Part shown: positions 27,688 to 36,380 of the stretch, piece by piece
Layout: every line of letters begins with the position of its first letter
Position numbering within the stretch: position 1 is the stretch's first letter
DNA from: Pseudomonas rhodesiae
GTDB taxonomy: Bacteria; Pseudomonadota; Gammaproteobacteria; Pseudomonadales; Pseudomonadaceae
Reading direction: 5' to 3'
Length of the DNA stretch: 61,853 nucleotides
Assembly (NCBI RefSeq): GCF_007858255.1
Contig: NZ_VFEU01000028.1
Location: 1 to 61,853, forward strand
Position numbers and translations under genes: made by a program
The notes under the pieces: model-generated
Seen by the model: the letters and a program-made list of their open reading frames with translations, nothing else
Told to the model about the DNA's origin: nothing
The model's database searches: none

Positions 27688-28973
27688 TGCAGTTTTTTAT
27701 CCGAAGAGCTGTCTGACGCGCCCTCTCCGAGGGCAAAAAGTTCCTGGGCCATGGCCAGCGCATCGAGGCGGCCTTCGGCGGTCAATTTTTTAAGTTGCAC
27801 ACTGGGCGCATGCAGCAATTTGTTGGTCAGGCCACGCGCCAACTGCATCAATACCTCTTCGGCACTGCCGCCGTTGGCCAGCGAGCGCTGGGCCTTGAGC
27901 AATTCTTCGTCGCGCAGGCGTTCACCTTGCTGACGATACGCCTTGAGCACGTCCACCGCCGCCAGTTCACGCAAGCGCACCATGAAATCTTCGGCGCCGG
28001 TGCTGACCATTTCCTCGGCGGCCTGGGCTGCGCCCTGACGAGTCTTGAGGTTTTCGGCAACCACTTCGTGCAGATCGTCGACGCTGTACAGATAAACATC
28101 GTCCAACTCGCCGACTTCGGGCTCGATATCCCGAGGAACGGCGATATCCACCATGAAAATCGGCTTGTGCTTGCGCAGCTTCAGCGCGCTTTCAACCGCG
28201 CCTTTGCCCAGGATCGGCAACTGACTGGCGGTGGAGCTGATAACGATATCGCTGCGCACCAGTTCGGCTGGAATATCCGCCAGCAGCACCGCATGGGCGC
28301 CGAACTGTTCGGCCAGGATACTGGCGCGCTCCAGGGTACGGTTGGCCACCACGATACGCTTGACCCCAAGGTCGTGCAGGTGGCGCGCGACCAGAGTAAT
28401 GGTTTCCCCGGCGCCGATCAGCAGCGCCTGGCTGCGCTGCAGATCACTGAAAATCTGCTTGGCCAGGCTGACGGCCGCGAACGCCACGGACACCGGGTTT
28501 TCGCCGATCGCCGTATCGGTGCGCACCTGCTTGGCGGAGTTGAACGTGGCCTGAAACAGCCGACCCAGCAACGGACCGACGGTGCCGGCTTCGCGCGCCA
28601 CGGCGTAGGCGGATTTCATCTGACCCAGGATCTGCGGCTCGCCCAACACCAGCGAATCGAGACCGGCCGCCACACGCATCATGTGACGAACTGCCGCATC
28701 CTCTTCATGCACATAAGCGCTGGCGCGCAGCTCGTCGAGGCTCAAATGGTGATAATCGGCCAGCCAGCGCAGGATGACATCCGCAGAGAGATGTTCCTGT
28801 TCTATATAAAGCTCACTGCGATTGCAGGTCGAAAGGATCGCAGCTTCGCGACTGTCGGTGAGCCGGCAGAGCTGCTGCAAGGCCTCAACCAACTGCTCAG
28901 GCGTAAACGCCACGCGCTCGCGCACGTCTACAGAGGCAGTCTTGTGGTTAATACCGAGTGCGAGGAAGGCCAT
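27684..28973 (-). CDS. hemA: Glutamyl-tRNA reductase
   Basis: The 429-residue enzyme reduces glutamyl-tRNA to glutamate-1-semialdehyde, the first committed step of tetrapyrrole synthesis. It starts MAFLALGINHKTASVDVRER and has the catalytic Cys in AILSTCNRSELYIE, the GEPQILGQMKSAY segment, the NADPH motif LLIGAGETITLVARHL and a C-terminal dimerisation helix. It is the first gene of the operon hemA-prfA-prmC-moeB-murI and is divergent from the TPR lipoprotein gene across 183 nt that must hold both promoters. Confidence 0.97.
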
Positions 28974-29156
28974 TCAATATCGCTGATGATGTCGGGAAGC
29001 CGGCGATTGTCCTACTTCGAAAGATTCAGAACAACCACCGTCGTCTATTGTCCCTATACCTTGTGCCTATAAAAGACACGCACTGAGACTCGGTTATGTT
29101 TGGCCGAAGGCTTGTGTCATGATGATCCGACCGCAGGTTAGTCGTCCTCTTCCTAT

Positions 29157-30881
29157 ATGAATAGATCTTCCGCGTTGCTCCTTGCTTTTGTCTTCCTCAG
29201 CGGCTGCCAGGCCATGGCCCCCGTGCAGCCGGACGGTACGCCGCCGACAGAAGACAGCACCCCCGCCCCTGAAAAGCCCAAGGTTTACTCATCGTTCAGC
29301 GAAGAAACGGTGTACAGCCTGCTGACCGCGGAGCTGGCCGGCCAGCGCAATCGCTTCGATATTGCGCTGGATAACTACGTGACCCAGGCCATCAATACGC
29401 AGGACCCGGGGATCTCCGAGCGCGCGTTTCGCATCGCCGAGTACCTGGGGGCCGATCAGGCGGCGCTGGACACGTCGCTGATCTGGGCGAAAAACGCCCC
29501 GGACGACTTGGAAGCACAACGGGCGGCGGCCATTCAGTTGGCGCGGGCCGGGCGCTATGACGACTCCATGGTGTATATGGAGAAAGTCCTGCAGGGCAAG
29601 GGCGACACCCATTTCGACTTCCTGGCGCTGTCGGCCGCCGACACCGACCAGGACACCCGCAATGGCCTGATGAACAGTTTCGATCGACTGCTACAGAAGC
29701 ACCCGAAAAACAGCCAGTTGATTTTCGGCAAGGCCTTGCTGCTGCAACAGGATGACGAAGCCGAAGCAGCGCTGAAGCTGCTGGAACAAAACCCGCCGGA
29801 TGAGGGGGAAATCGCCCCTATTCTGCTGCGCGCACGCTTGCTGCAGAATCTCAATCGCGGCAAGGAAGCGATTCCGTTGCTGGAAAAAAGCATCAAGAAG
29901 TACCCGGAAGACAAGCGCCTGCGCCTGACTTACGCACGTATGCTGGTGGAGCAGGACCGCATGGAGGACGCCAAAGTGCAGTTCGCCAATCTGGTCCAGC
30001 AATATCCGGACGACGATGAACTGCGCTATTCCCTGGCCCTGGTATGCCTTGAAGCCAAAGCCTGGGACGAGGCCAAAGGGTACCTGGAAGAGCTGATCGC
30101 CCGGGAAAGCCATGTGGATTCCGCGCACCTGAACCTGGGCCGCATTGCCGAAGAGCGCAACGACCCACAGGCAGCCCTGCTCGAATACGCTCAGGTCGGC
30201 TCCGGTAACGATTACCTGCCGGCCCAACTGCGCCAGGCCGATATCCTGATGAGCAACGGCCGCACCGATGAGGCGGAAAAACGCCTGGCCGCCGCGCGGG
30301 ATGCCGAGCCGGACTATGCCATCCAGTTGTACCTGATTCAGGCTGAGACCTTATCGGCCAATAGTCAGGGTGATCGCGCCTGGAAAGTGCTGCAACAAGC
30401 CCTGTTGCAATTCCCCGACGATTTGAACCTGCTGTACACCCGCGCCATGCAGGCGGAAAAACGCAATGACTTGGCGCAGATGGAAAAAGACCTTCGCCTG
30501 ATCATCAAGCGCGACCCGGACAACGCCATGGCCCTCAACGCCCTGGGTTACACCTTGTCCGATCGCACCACGCGCTACGACGAGGCCAAGGCGCTGATCG
30601 AACAAGCGCACAAACTCAATCCGGAAGACCCGGCCGTCCTCGACAGCCTCGGTTGGGTGAATTACCGCCTGGGTAATCTGGATGAAGCCGAACGCCTGCT
30701 GCGCCAGGCGTTGGAGCGCTTTCCCGATCAGGAAGTCGCGGCCCACTTGGGCGAAGTGTTGTGGGCCAATGGCAAGCAGCGCGAAGCCCGTCAAATCTGG
30801 GAAAAGTTCCTCAAGGAACAACCCGAAAGCCCCATCCTGCGCAGCACCATCAAGCGCCTGACCGGATCCGAGACCCTTTAA
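29157..30881 (+). CDS. TPR-repeat lipoprotein
   Basis: The 574-residue protein starts with a lipoprotein signal (lipobox LSGC, Cys at about residue 16) and then consists of tetratricopeptide repeats, such as the NALGYTLSDRTTRYDEAKAL and DSLGWVNYRLGNLDEAERLL units near the C terminus. It is probably on the inner face of the outer membrane, acting as a protein scaffold. The role is unknown; it is the conserved neighbour of lolB in pseudomonads (PA4667 in P. aeruginosa, from memory). It is separated from lolB by only 4 nt. Confidence 0.88.
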   Translation: MNRSSALLLAFVFLSGCQAMAPVQPDGTPPTEDSTPAPEKPKVYSSFSEETVYSLLTAELAGQRNRFDIALDNYVTQAINTQDPGISERAFRIAEYLGADQAALDTSLIWAKNAPDDLEAQRAAAIQLARAGRYDDSMVYMEKVLQGKGDTHFDFLALSAADTDQDTRNGLMNSFDRLLQKHPKNSQLIFGKALLLQQDDEAEAALKLLEQNPPDEGEIAPILLRARLLQNLNRGKEAIPLLEKSIKKYPEDKRLRLTYARMLVEQDRMEDAKVQFANLVQQYPDDDELRYSLALVCLEAKAWDEAKGYLEELIARESHVDSAHLNLGRIAEERNDPQAALLEYAQVGSGNDYLPAQLRQADILMSNGRTDEAEKRLAAARDAEPDYAIQLYLIQAETLSANSQGDRAWKVLQQALLQFPDDLNLLYTRAMQAEKRNDLAQMEKDLRLIIKRDPDNAMALNALGYTLSDRTTRYDEAKALIEQAHKLNPEDPAVLDSLGWVNYRLGNLDEAERLLRQALERFPDQEVAAHLGEVLWANGKQREARQIWEKFLKEQPESPILRSTIKRLTGSETL

Positions 30882-30885
30882 ACTT

Positions 30886-31503
30886 ATGTTTTTGCGCCAC
30901 GTTGTAGTGTTCAGTCTTATCGCCTTGCTCGCCGGTTGCGCTGGCTTTGGCGCCCGTGAATCCGTTGAAGGCCAGGGCAACCCGGCGCAATGGAAGCAGC
31001 ACAAGAGCCAACTGGCCAGCATCGATGGCTGGCAGATCGAAGGCAAGGTTGGCGTACGCGCGCCGAAAGATTCCGGCAGCGGTACGCTGTTCTGGCTGCA
31101 ACGCCAGGACTACTACGATATTCGCCTCTCGGGCCCACTGGGCCGAGGTGCGGCGCGGCTGACCGGGCGTCCGGGCCAGGTGAGCCTCGAAGTGGCCAAT
31201 CAGGGGCGCTACGAAGCGACCTCCCCGGAAGCTCTGCTGGAAGAACAGATTGGCTGGAAACTGCCGGTGTCTCATCTGGTCTGGTGGGTGCGCGGTTTGC
31301 CCGCACCGGACAGCAAGAGCCGCCTGAGCCTTAACGGCGACAGTCGTCTGGCCACCCTTGAACAGGATGGCTGGCAAGTTGAGTACCTCAGTTACGTACA
31401 ACAGAACGGCTATTGGCTGCCCGAACGCATCAAATTGCACGGCACGGACCTGGACGTCACGTTGGTGATCAAGGACTGGCAACCGCGCAAATTGGGGCAA
31501 TAA
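30886..31503 (+). CDS. lolB: Outer-membrane lipoprotein receptor LolB
   Basis: The 205-residue protein takes lipoproteins from the carrier LolA and places them in the outer membrane. It is itself a lipoprotein (lipobox LAGC, Cys at about residue 18) and has the open-barrel LolB pattern: DGWQIEGKVGVRAPKDSGSG, LSGPLGRGAARLTG, and a WWVRGLPAP segment. It lies between the TPR gene and ispE, the usual arrangement. Confidence 0.93.
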   Translation: MFLRHVVVFSLIALLAGCAGFGARESVEGQGNPAQWKQHKSQLASIDGWQIEGKVGVRAPKDSGSGTLFWLQRQDYYDIRLSGPLGRGAARLTGRPGQVSLEVANQGRYEATSPEALLEEQIGWKLPVSHLVWWVRGLPAPDSKSRLSLNGDSRLATLEQDGWQVEYLSYVQQNGYWLPERIKLHGTDLDVTLVIKDWQPRKLGQ

Positions 31504-31504
31504 C

Positions 31505-32356
31505 GTGACCGCAGAAAAACTGACCCTGCCCTCTCCGGCCAAACTCAATTTGATGCTGCATATTCTCGGACGCCGTGAAGACGGCTACCACGAGCTGCAG
31601 ACGCTGTTTCAATTTCTCGATTACGGCGACGAACTGACCTTCGCCGTACGCGACGACGGCGTGATCCAGTTGCATACCGAATTCGAAGGCGTGCCCCACG
31701 ACAACAATCTGATTGTGCGGGCCGCGAAAAAACTCCAAGAGCAATCCGGCAGCTCACTGGGCATCGACATCTGGATCGATAAAATTTTGCCCATGGGCGG
31801 TGGGATCGGCGGTGGCAGCTCGAATGCCGCGACTACGCTGCTGGGCCTGAACCACTTGTGGCAGCTCGGCTGGGACCCTGATCGCCTGGCTGCGCTGGGG
31901 CTGACGCTGGGGGCCGACGTCCCGGTTTTCGTTCGCGGGCACGCGGCTTTTGCCGAAGGCGTAGGGGAAAAACTGACCCCTGTAGAGCCCGAAGAGCCTT
32001 GGTATGTGGTCCTTGTCCCGCAAGTCTCTGTAAGTACAGCAGAAATTTTTTCAGATCCGCTGTTGACACGTAACTCTCCTCCCATTAAAGTGCGCCCCGT
32101 TCCCAAGGGAAACAGTCGAAATGACTGCTTACCGGTTGTAGCAAGGCGTTATCCAGAGGTACGTAACGCTTTGAATTTGCTAGGTAAATTTACCGAAGCA
32201 AAATTAACCGGAACTGGAAGTTGTGTGTTTGGGGGCTTCCCAAGCAAAGCTGAAGCTGATAAAGTCTCGGCCCTTCTTACAGAGACCCTTACAGGGTTTG
32301 TAGCAAAGGGAAGCAACGTTTCGATGTTGCATCGCAAGCTGCAAAGTCTGCTCTAA
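31505..32356 (+). CDS. ispE: 4-diphosphocytidyl-2-C-methyl-D-erythritol kinase
   Basis: The 283-residue GHMP kinase phosphorylates CDP-methylerythritol in the MEP isoprenoid pathway. It has LPSPAKLNLMLHILGRREDG with the active-site Lys, the ATP-binding PMGGGIGGGSSNAATTL and the Asp of LGADVPVFVRG, and ends in LTGTGSCVFGGF. The start is GTG at 31505, one base after the lolB stop. From about 32020 the base composition becomes clearly more AT-rich than in the first two thirds. Confidence 0.95.
   Translation: MTAEKLTLPSPAKLNLMLHILGRREDGYHELQTLFQFLDYGDELTFAVRDDGVIQLHTEFEGVPHDNNLIVRAAKKLQEQSGSSLGIDIWIDKILPMGGGIGGGSSNAATTLLGLNHLWQLGWDPDRLAALGLTLGADVPVFVRGHAAFAEGVGEKLTPVEPEEPWYVVLVPQVSVSTAEIFSDPLLTRNSPPIKVRPVPKGNSRNDCLPVVARRYPEVRNALNLLGKFTEAKLTGTGSCVFGGFPSKAEADKVSALLTETLTGFVAKGSNVSMLHRKLQSLL
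32063..32091 (+). promoter_or_regulatory. Promoter-like sequence inside ispE
   Basis: A perfect TTGACA (32063-32068), a 17-bp spacer and TAAAGT (32086-32091) lie in the AT-rich end of ispE, about 300 bp before tRNA-Gln. It could supply transcripts for tRNA-Gln and prs. Confidence 0.45.
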
Positions 32357-32393
32357 AAGGAATCGAGTACTGGGTACTCGTTGCAACAGATAC

Positions 32394-32468
32394 AGGGGCG
32401 TCGCCAAGCGGTAAGGCAGCAGGTTTTGATCCTGCCATGCGTTGGTTCGAATCCAGCCGCCCCTGCCA
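32394..32468 (+). tRNA. tRNA-Gln (anticodon TTG)
   Basis: The 75-nt cloverleaf has a 7-bp acceptor stem (32394-32400 with 32458-32464), an encoded CCA at 32466-32468, the T-loop GGTTCGAATCC and anticodon TTG at 32426-32428. It lies between ispE and prs, as in other pseudomonads. Confidence 0.97.
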
Positions 32469-32514
32469 TTTTCCTATACTCATCCAGGTTACCCTCAGCC
32501 TCTAGGTACTGCGC

Positions 32515-33456
32515 GTGTCCAAGATGATGGTCTTTACGGGGAACGCTAACCCCGATCTGGCTCGACGTGTCGTACGTCAGCTGCATATCCCTCTCGGTGA
32601 CATCTCTGTCGGTAAATTCTCCGACGGCGAAATTACAGCCGAGATCAATGAAAACGTCCGCGGTAAAGATGTCTTCATTATTCAGCCGACCTGCGCTCCG
32701 ACCAACGATAACCTGATGGAACTCGTCGTGATGGCTGATGCCTTCCGCCGCTCCTCAGCGACTCGAATCACAGCTGTAATCCCTTACTTTGGTTATGCCC
32801 GTCAGGATCGCCGTCCGCGTTCCGCGCGTGTGGCTATCAGCGCGAAAGTCGTGGCTGACATGCTAACCGTGGTAGGCATCGACCGTGTTCTCACGGTTGA
32901 CCTGCACGCTGACCAAATCCAGGGGTTCTTCGATATTCCGGTAGATAACATCTACGGTTCCCCCGTTCTGGTGGATGACATCGAAGACCAGCGCTTTGAA
33001 AACCTGATGATTGTGTCCCCGGACATTGGTGGCGTCGTGCGTGCACGGGCTGTTGCCAAATCCCTGGGCGTGGACCTCGGGATCATCGACAAACGCCGTG
33101 AAAAAGCCAATCACTCTGAAGTGATGCATATCATCGGTGATGTCGAAGGGCGTACCTGTATTCTGGTTGATGACATGGTCGACACCGCCGGCACCCTGTG
33201 CCACGCGGCGAAAGCCTTGAAAGAGCACGGTGCGGCTAAAGTCTTCGCCTACTGCACACACCCTGTGCTGTCGGGCCGAGCGATCGAGAACATCGAAAAT
33301 TCCGTGCTGGACGAACTGGTGGTGACCAACACCATCCCGTTGTCCGCCGCCGCTCAAGCCTGTGCGCGTATCCGTCAATTGGATATCGCACCGGTCGTTG
33401 CTGAGGCGGTTCGCCGCATCAGCAACGAAGAATCGATCAGCGCGATGTTCCGTTAA
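32515..33456 (+). CDS. prs: Ribose-phosphate pyrophosphokinase
   Basis: The 313-residue enzyme makes PRPP from ribose-5-phosphate and ATP. It has MMVFTGNANPDLARRV, the IPYFGYARQDRR flexible-loop region, VDLHADQIQGFFDIPVDN and the PRPP loop CILVDDMVDTAGTL. The start codon is GTG at 32515, giving MSKMMVFTG as in the family; in-frame ATGs follow three codons later. A strong terminator follows. Confidence 0.97.
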   Translation: MSKMMVFTGNANPDLARRVVRQLHIPLGDISVGKFSDGEITAEINENVRGKDVFIIQPTCAPTNDNLMELVVMADAFRRSSATRITAVIPYFGYARQDRRPRSARVAISAKVVADMLTVVGIDRVLTVDLHADQIQGFFDIPVDNIYGSPVLVDDIEDQRFENLMIVSPDIGGVVRARAVAKSLGVDLGIIDKRREKANHSEVMHIIGDVEGRTCILVDDMVDTAGTLCHAAKALKEHGAAKVFAYCTHPVLSGRAIENIENSVLDELVVTNTIPLSAAAQACARIRQLDIAPVVAEAVRRISNEESISAMFR

Positions 33457-33492
33457 GGGTTACCCCTTCGTAATAAAGCACTGACGAAAAGC

Positions 33493-33529
33493 GCCCCGCC
33501 CCAGCATTGTGTTGGGGCGGGGCTTTTTT
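33493..33529 (+). terminator. Rho-independent terminator of prs
   Basis: An 11-bp GC-rich perfect stem (33493-33503 with 33513-33523) is followed by six T, 37 nt after the prs stop codon. Confidence 0.92.
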
Positions 33530-33593
33530 GCCCATATCGAGTTTGGCGCTGGTCGCAAACGCCACTCGATGATGGCTATTTTGGAGATACAAA

Positions 33594-34190
33594 ATGACTG
33601 AATTTACTCTGAACGCCCAAGCGCGTACTGACCTGGGGAAAGGTGCGAGCCGCCGCCTGCGTCACGCCGCTAACATTCCTGCTGTTGTATACGGCGGTAG
33701 CAAGCCTGCTGAATCCGTGACCATTCTGGCCAAAGAAATCGCCAAGCTGTTCGAAAACGAAGCTGCCTACAGCCACGTTATCGAGCTGAACGTCGACGGC
33801 ACCAAGCAGAACGTCATCGTTAAAGCAATGCAGCGTCATCCTTCCAAGCAGTTCATCATGCACGCCGACTTCGTTCGCGTTGTAGCTGGCCAGAAACTGA
33901 CCGCTATCGTGCCTGTGCACTTTGTTGGTGAAGAAGCTCCGGTCAAGAAAGGCGGCGAGATCTCTCACGTCCTGAACGAAATCGAAGTGACCTGCCTGCC
34001 GAAAGACCTGCCTGAGTTCATCGAAGTCGACCTGTCGGCTCTGGAAGTCGGCGCCATCGTTCACCTGTCCGACATCAAGGCGCCAAAAGGCGTTGAGTTC
34101 GTTGCACTGGCTCACGGTGATGACAAAGCAGTTGCCAACGTACACGCTCCACGCGTTGCTCCAGAAGCTGAAGAAGGCGCTGCAGAGTAA
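33594..34190 (+). CDS. rplY: 50S ribosomal protein L25 (general stress protein Ctc form)
   Basis: The 198-residue protein is the long Ctc form, with an N-terminal 5S-rRNA-binding L25 domain (TLNAQARTDLGKGASRRLRH and NIPAVVYGG) and a C-terminal TL5/Ctc beta domain (from about 95: GGEISHVLNEIEVTCLPKDL). It has its own start region behind the prs terminator and a ribosome site GGAG before the ATG at 33594. pth follows after 167 nt. Confidence 0.96.
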   Translation: MTEFTLNAQARTDLGKGASRRLRHAANIPAVVYGGSKPAESVTILAKEIAKLFENEAAYSHVIELNVDGTKQNVIVKAMQRHPSKQFIMHADFVRVVAGQKLTAIVPVHFVGEEAPVKKGGEISHVLNEIEVTCLPKDLPEFIEVDLSALEVGAIVHLSDIKAPKGVEFVALAHGDDKAVANVHAPRVAPEAEEGAAE

Positions 34191-34357
34191 TTCACTCTGT
34201 CTTGCCGGAGCTTGAGGAAACATCGCGGACCGAAACGTAGCGAGAAAGCGGGCGATAACGCGGCGTTTACTCTTGAGTAAATGATCTTTGTCGTCCACTT
34301 TCGCCGCATGCAGGTCGCGGCGATGTTATCCACAACTTCAAAGGAAGGGCCCCTGTC

Positions 34358-34942
34358 GTGACTGCCATTAAACTGATCGTTGGCCTGGGAAATCCAGGCG
34401 CCGAATACGAACAGACCCGGCATAACGCGGGGGCCCTTTTTGTTGAGCGCATCGCCCACGCCCAAGGTGTCAACCTGGTGGCCGATCGCAAGTATTTTGG
34501 CCTGACCGGACGCTTCTCGCATCAAGGTCAGGATGTTCGTCTGCTGATTCCCACCACTTACATGAACCGCAGCGGCCAGGCTGTCGCGGCGCTTGCGGGC
34601 TTCTTCCGGATCAAACCCGAAGAAATCCTGGTGGCCCATGACGAGCTGGACCTGCCACCCGGCGTCGCCAAGCTCAAACAGGGCGGCGGGCATGGTGGTC
34701 ACAATGGCCTGCGCGACATCATCGCGCAGTTGGGCAATCAGAATACCTTTTACCGCCTGCGGCTCGGCATCGGCCATCCGGGCGTTGCCAGTATGGTTTC
34801 AAATTTCGTCCTGGGTCGTGCGCCACGCGCCGAACAGGAAAAACTCGATGCCAGCATCGATTTTGCCCTCGGCGTGCTGCCGGATATCCTCGCCGGTGAA
34901 TGGAACCGTGCGATGAAAAACCTGCACAGCCAGAAGGCCTGA
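34358..34942 (+). CDS. pth: Peptidyl-tRNA hydrolase
   Basis: The 194-residue enzyme recycles peptidyl-tRNA dropped from ribosomes. It has LIVGLGNPGAEYEQTRHNAG with the active-site His, TTYMNRSGQAV, the catalytic Asp of LVAHDELDLPPG and GGHGGHNGLRDI. The start is GTG at 34358 behind AAAGGAAG. It is followed by ychF after 21 nt, the usual pair. Confidence 0.96.
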   Translation: MTAIKLIVGLGNPGAEYEQTRHNAGALFVERIAHAQGVNLVADRKYFGLTGRFSHQGQDVRLLIPTTYMNRSGQAVAALAGFFRIKPEEILVAHDELDLPPGVAKLKQGGGHGGHNGLRDIIAQLGNQNTFYRLRLGIGHPGVASMVSNFVLGRAPRAEQEKLDASIDFALGVLPDILAGEWNRAMKNLHSQKA

Positions 34943-34963
34943 CTCTTACCGAGGGGAAACACC

Positions 34964-36064
34964 ATGGGATTCAATTGCGGCATCGTCGGCCTGCCCAACG
35001 TCGGCAAATCCACCCTGTTCAACGCCCTGACCAAGTCCGGTATTGCGGCGGAGAACTTCCCCTTCTGCACCATCGAACCCAACAGTGGCATCGTGCCTAT
35101 GCCCGATCCGCGCCTGGACGCATTGGCGGCCATCGTCAATCCCAAGCGCATCCTGCCGACCACCATGGAATTCGTCGATATCGCGGGCCTGGTGGCCGGC
35201 GCGTCGAAAGGCGAGGGCCTGGGTAACAAGTTCCTGGCCAACATCCGTGAGACCGACGCCATCGCCCACGTGGTCCGCTGCTTTGAAGACGAGAACGTGA
35301 TTCACGTCTCCAACAGCGTCGACCCGAAACGCGACATCGAGATCATCGACCTGGAACTGATCTTTGCCGACCTCGACAGCTGCGAAAAACAACTGCAGAA
35401 AGTTGCGCGTAACGCCAAGGGCGGCGACAAGGATGCCGTGGTCCAGAAAGGGCTGCTTGAGCAGTTGATCGCCCACTTCACCGAAGGCAAACCTGCGCGC
35501 AGCCTGATGAAGAACATGGGTGCCGACGAGAAAGCTGTGATCAAAGGCTTCCACCTGCTGACCACCAAGCCTGTGATGTACATCGCCAACGTGGCTGAAG
35601 ACGGCTTCGAAAACAACCCGCTGCTCGACGTGGTCAAGGCCATTGCCGACGAAGAAGGCGCCATGGTTGTTCCGGTGTGCAACAAGATCGAAGCGGAAAT
35701 CGCCGAACTTGAAGACGGCGAAGAAAAAGACATGTTCCTCGAGGCCCTGGGCCTGGAAGAGCCTGGCCTGAACCGCGTGATCCGAGCCGGCTATGAAATG
35801 CTCAACCTGCAAACCTACTTCACCGCCGGTGTCGAAGAAGTCCGCGCCTGGACCGTCAAGGTCGGTGCCACCGCGCCACAGGCCGCCGGCGTGATTCACA
35901 CCGACTTCGAAAAAGGCTTTATCCGTGCTGAGGTGATCGCTTACAACGACTTCATCCAGTACAAGGGTGAGGCCGGTGCCAAGGAAGCAGGTAAGTGGCG
36001 TTTGGAAGGTAAGGAATACATCGTTAAAGATGGCGATGTGATGCACTTCCGTTTCAACGTATAA
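34964..36064 (+). CDS. ychF: Redox-regulated ATPase YchF (Obg-like)
   Basis: The 366-residue Obg-family P-loop protein has CGIVGLPNVGKSTLFNALTK (G1), FVDIAGLVAGASKGEGLGN (G3) and an NKIE motif (instead of NKxD) in PVCNKIEAE, typical of the ATP-preferring YchF branch, then a coiled insertion and a C-terminal TGS domain (about 280-366). It is a ribosome-associated translation factor. It ends 28 nt before a terminator; in related genomes it is followed by tRNA-Met, which here lies 18.5 kb away beyond the secretion cluster. Confidence 0.96.
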   Translation: MGFNCGIVGLPNVGKSTLFNALTKSGIAAENFPFCTIEPNSGIVPMPDPRLDALAAIVNPKRILPTTMEFVDIAGLVAGASKGEGLGNKFLANIRETDAIAHVVRCFEDENVIHVSNSVDPKRDIEIIDLELIFADLDSCEKQLQKVARNAKGGDKDAVVQKGLLEQLIAHFTEGKPARSLMKNMGADEKAVIKGFHLLTTKPVMYIANVAEDGFENNPLLDVVKAIADEEGAMVVPVCNKIEAEIAELEDGEEKDMFLEALGLEEPGLNRVIRAGYEMLNLQTYFTAGVEEVRAWTVKVGATAPQAAGVIHTDFEKGFIRAEVIAYNDFIQYKGEAGAKEAGKWRLEGKEYIVKDGDVMHFRFNV

Positions 36065-36091
36065 TCGCTACTCGCGGTTTACGCCGAATAT

Positions 36092-36121
36092 AAAAAGCCG
36101 ATGCACTGCATCGGCTTTTTT
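36092..36121 (+). terminator. Rho-independent terminator of ychF
   Basis: A perfect 13-bp stem (36092-36104 with 36108-36120) has a 3-nt loop and ends in six T. It closes the housekeeping block; the secretion cluster begins after it. From 36122 to 36380 I see no gene, only the promoter region of the hrpS-like gene. Confidence 0.93.
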
Positions 36122-36317
36122 GTGGGCGACGACTTTACGAATACTCTGACACAACAGATCAGTCTAAATACCAACAGTTTTCAGACTCTGCCTACTCTCC
36201 CCTGCACCGCTCTACTTAATACGTTCAGCGCCCGAAAACTATCAAACTTATCCCACATGACTTCGGCAACTAATCACCCTAAGGACCGGTGATAACTGTT
36301 ATAAAATTCGCTGTATT

Positions 36318-36332
36318 GTGCAGAGCCTGCAC
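36318..36332. promoter_or_regulatory. Inverted repeat upstream of the hrpS-like gene
   Basis: GTGCAG-AGC-CTGCAC is a perfect 6-bp-arm palindrome 48 bp before the start codon. It may be an operator. The TGCA halves resemble the upstream elements seen before hrpL. Confidence 0.35.
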
Positions 36333-36380
36333 GTTGTCTTTTCGACAGTGAAGCAAGAGCGAGTATGGAGTAATAATCCG

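Noticed and set aside
36101..36292. A 63-codon frame after ychF
   Set aside because: It starts inside the ychF terminator stem, has no ribosome site and no similarity I can name.
36122..36380. A left att copy of the tRNA-Met 3' end
   Set aside because: I searched for the GTGTAGCCACC end by eye in this region and found no match.
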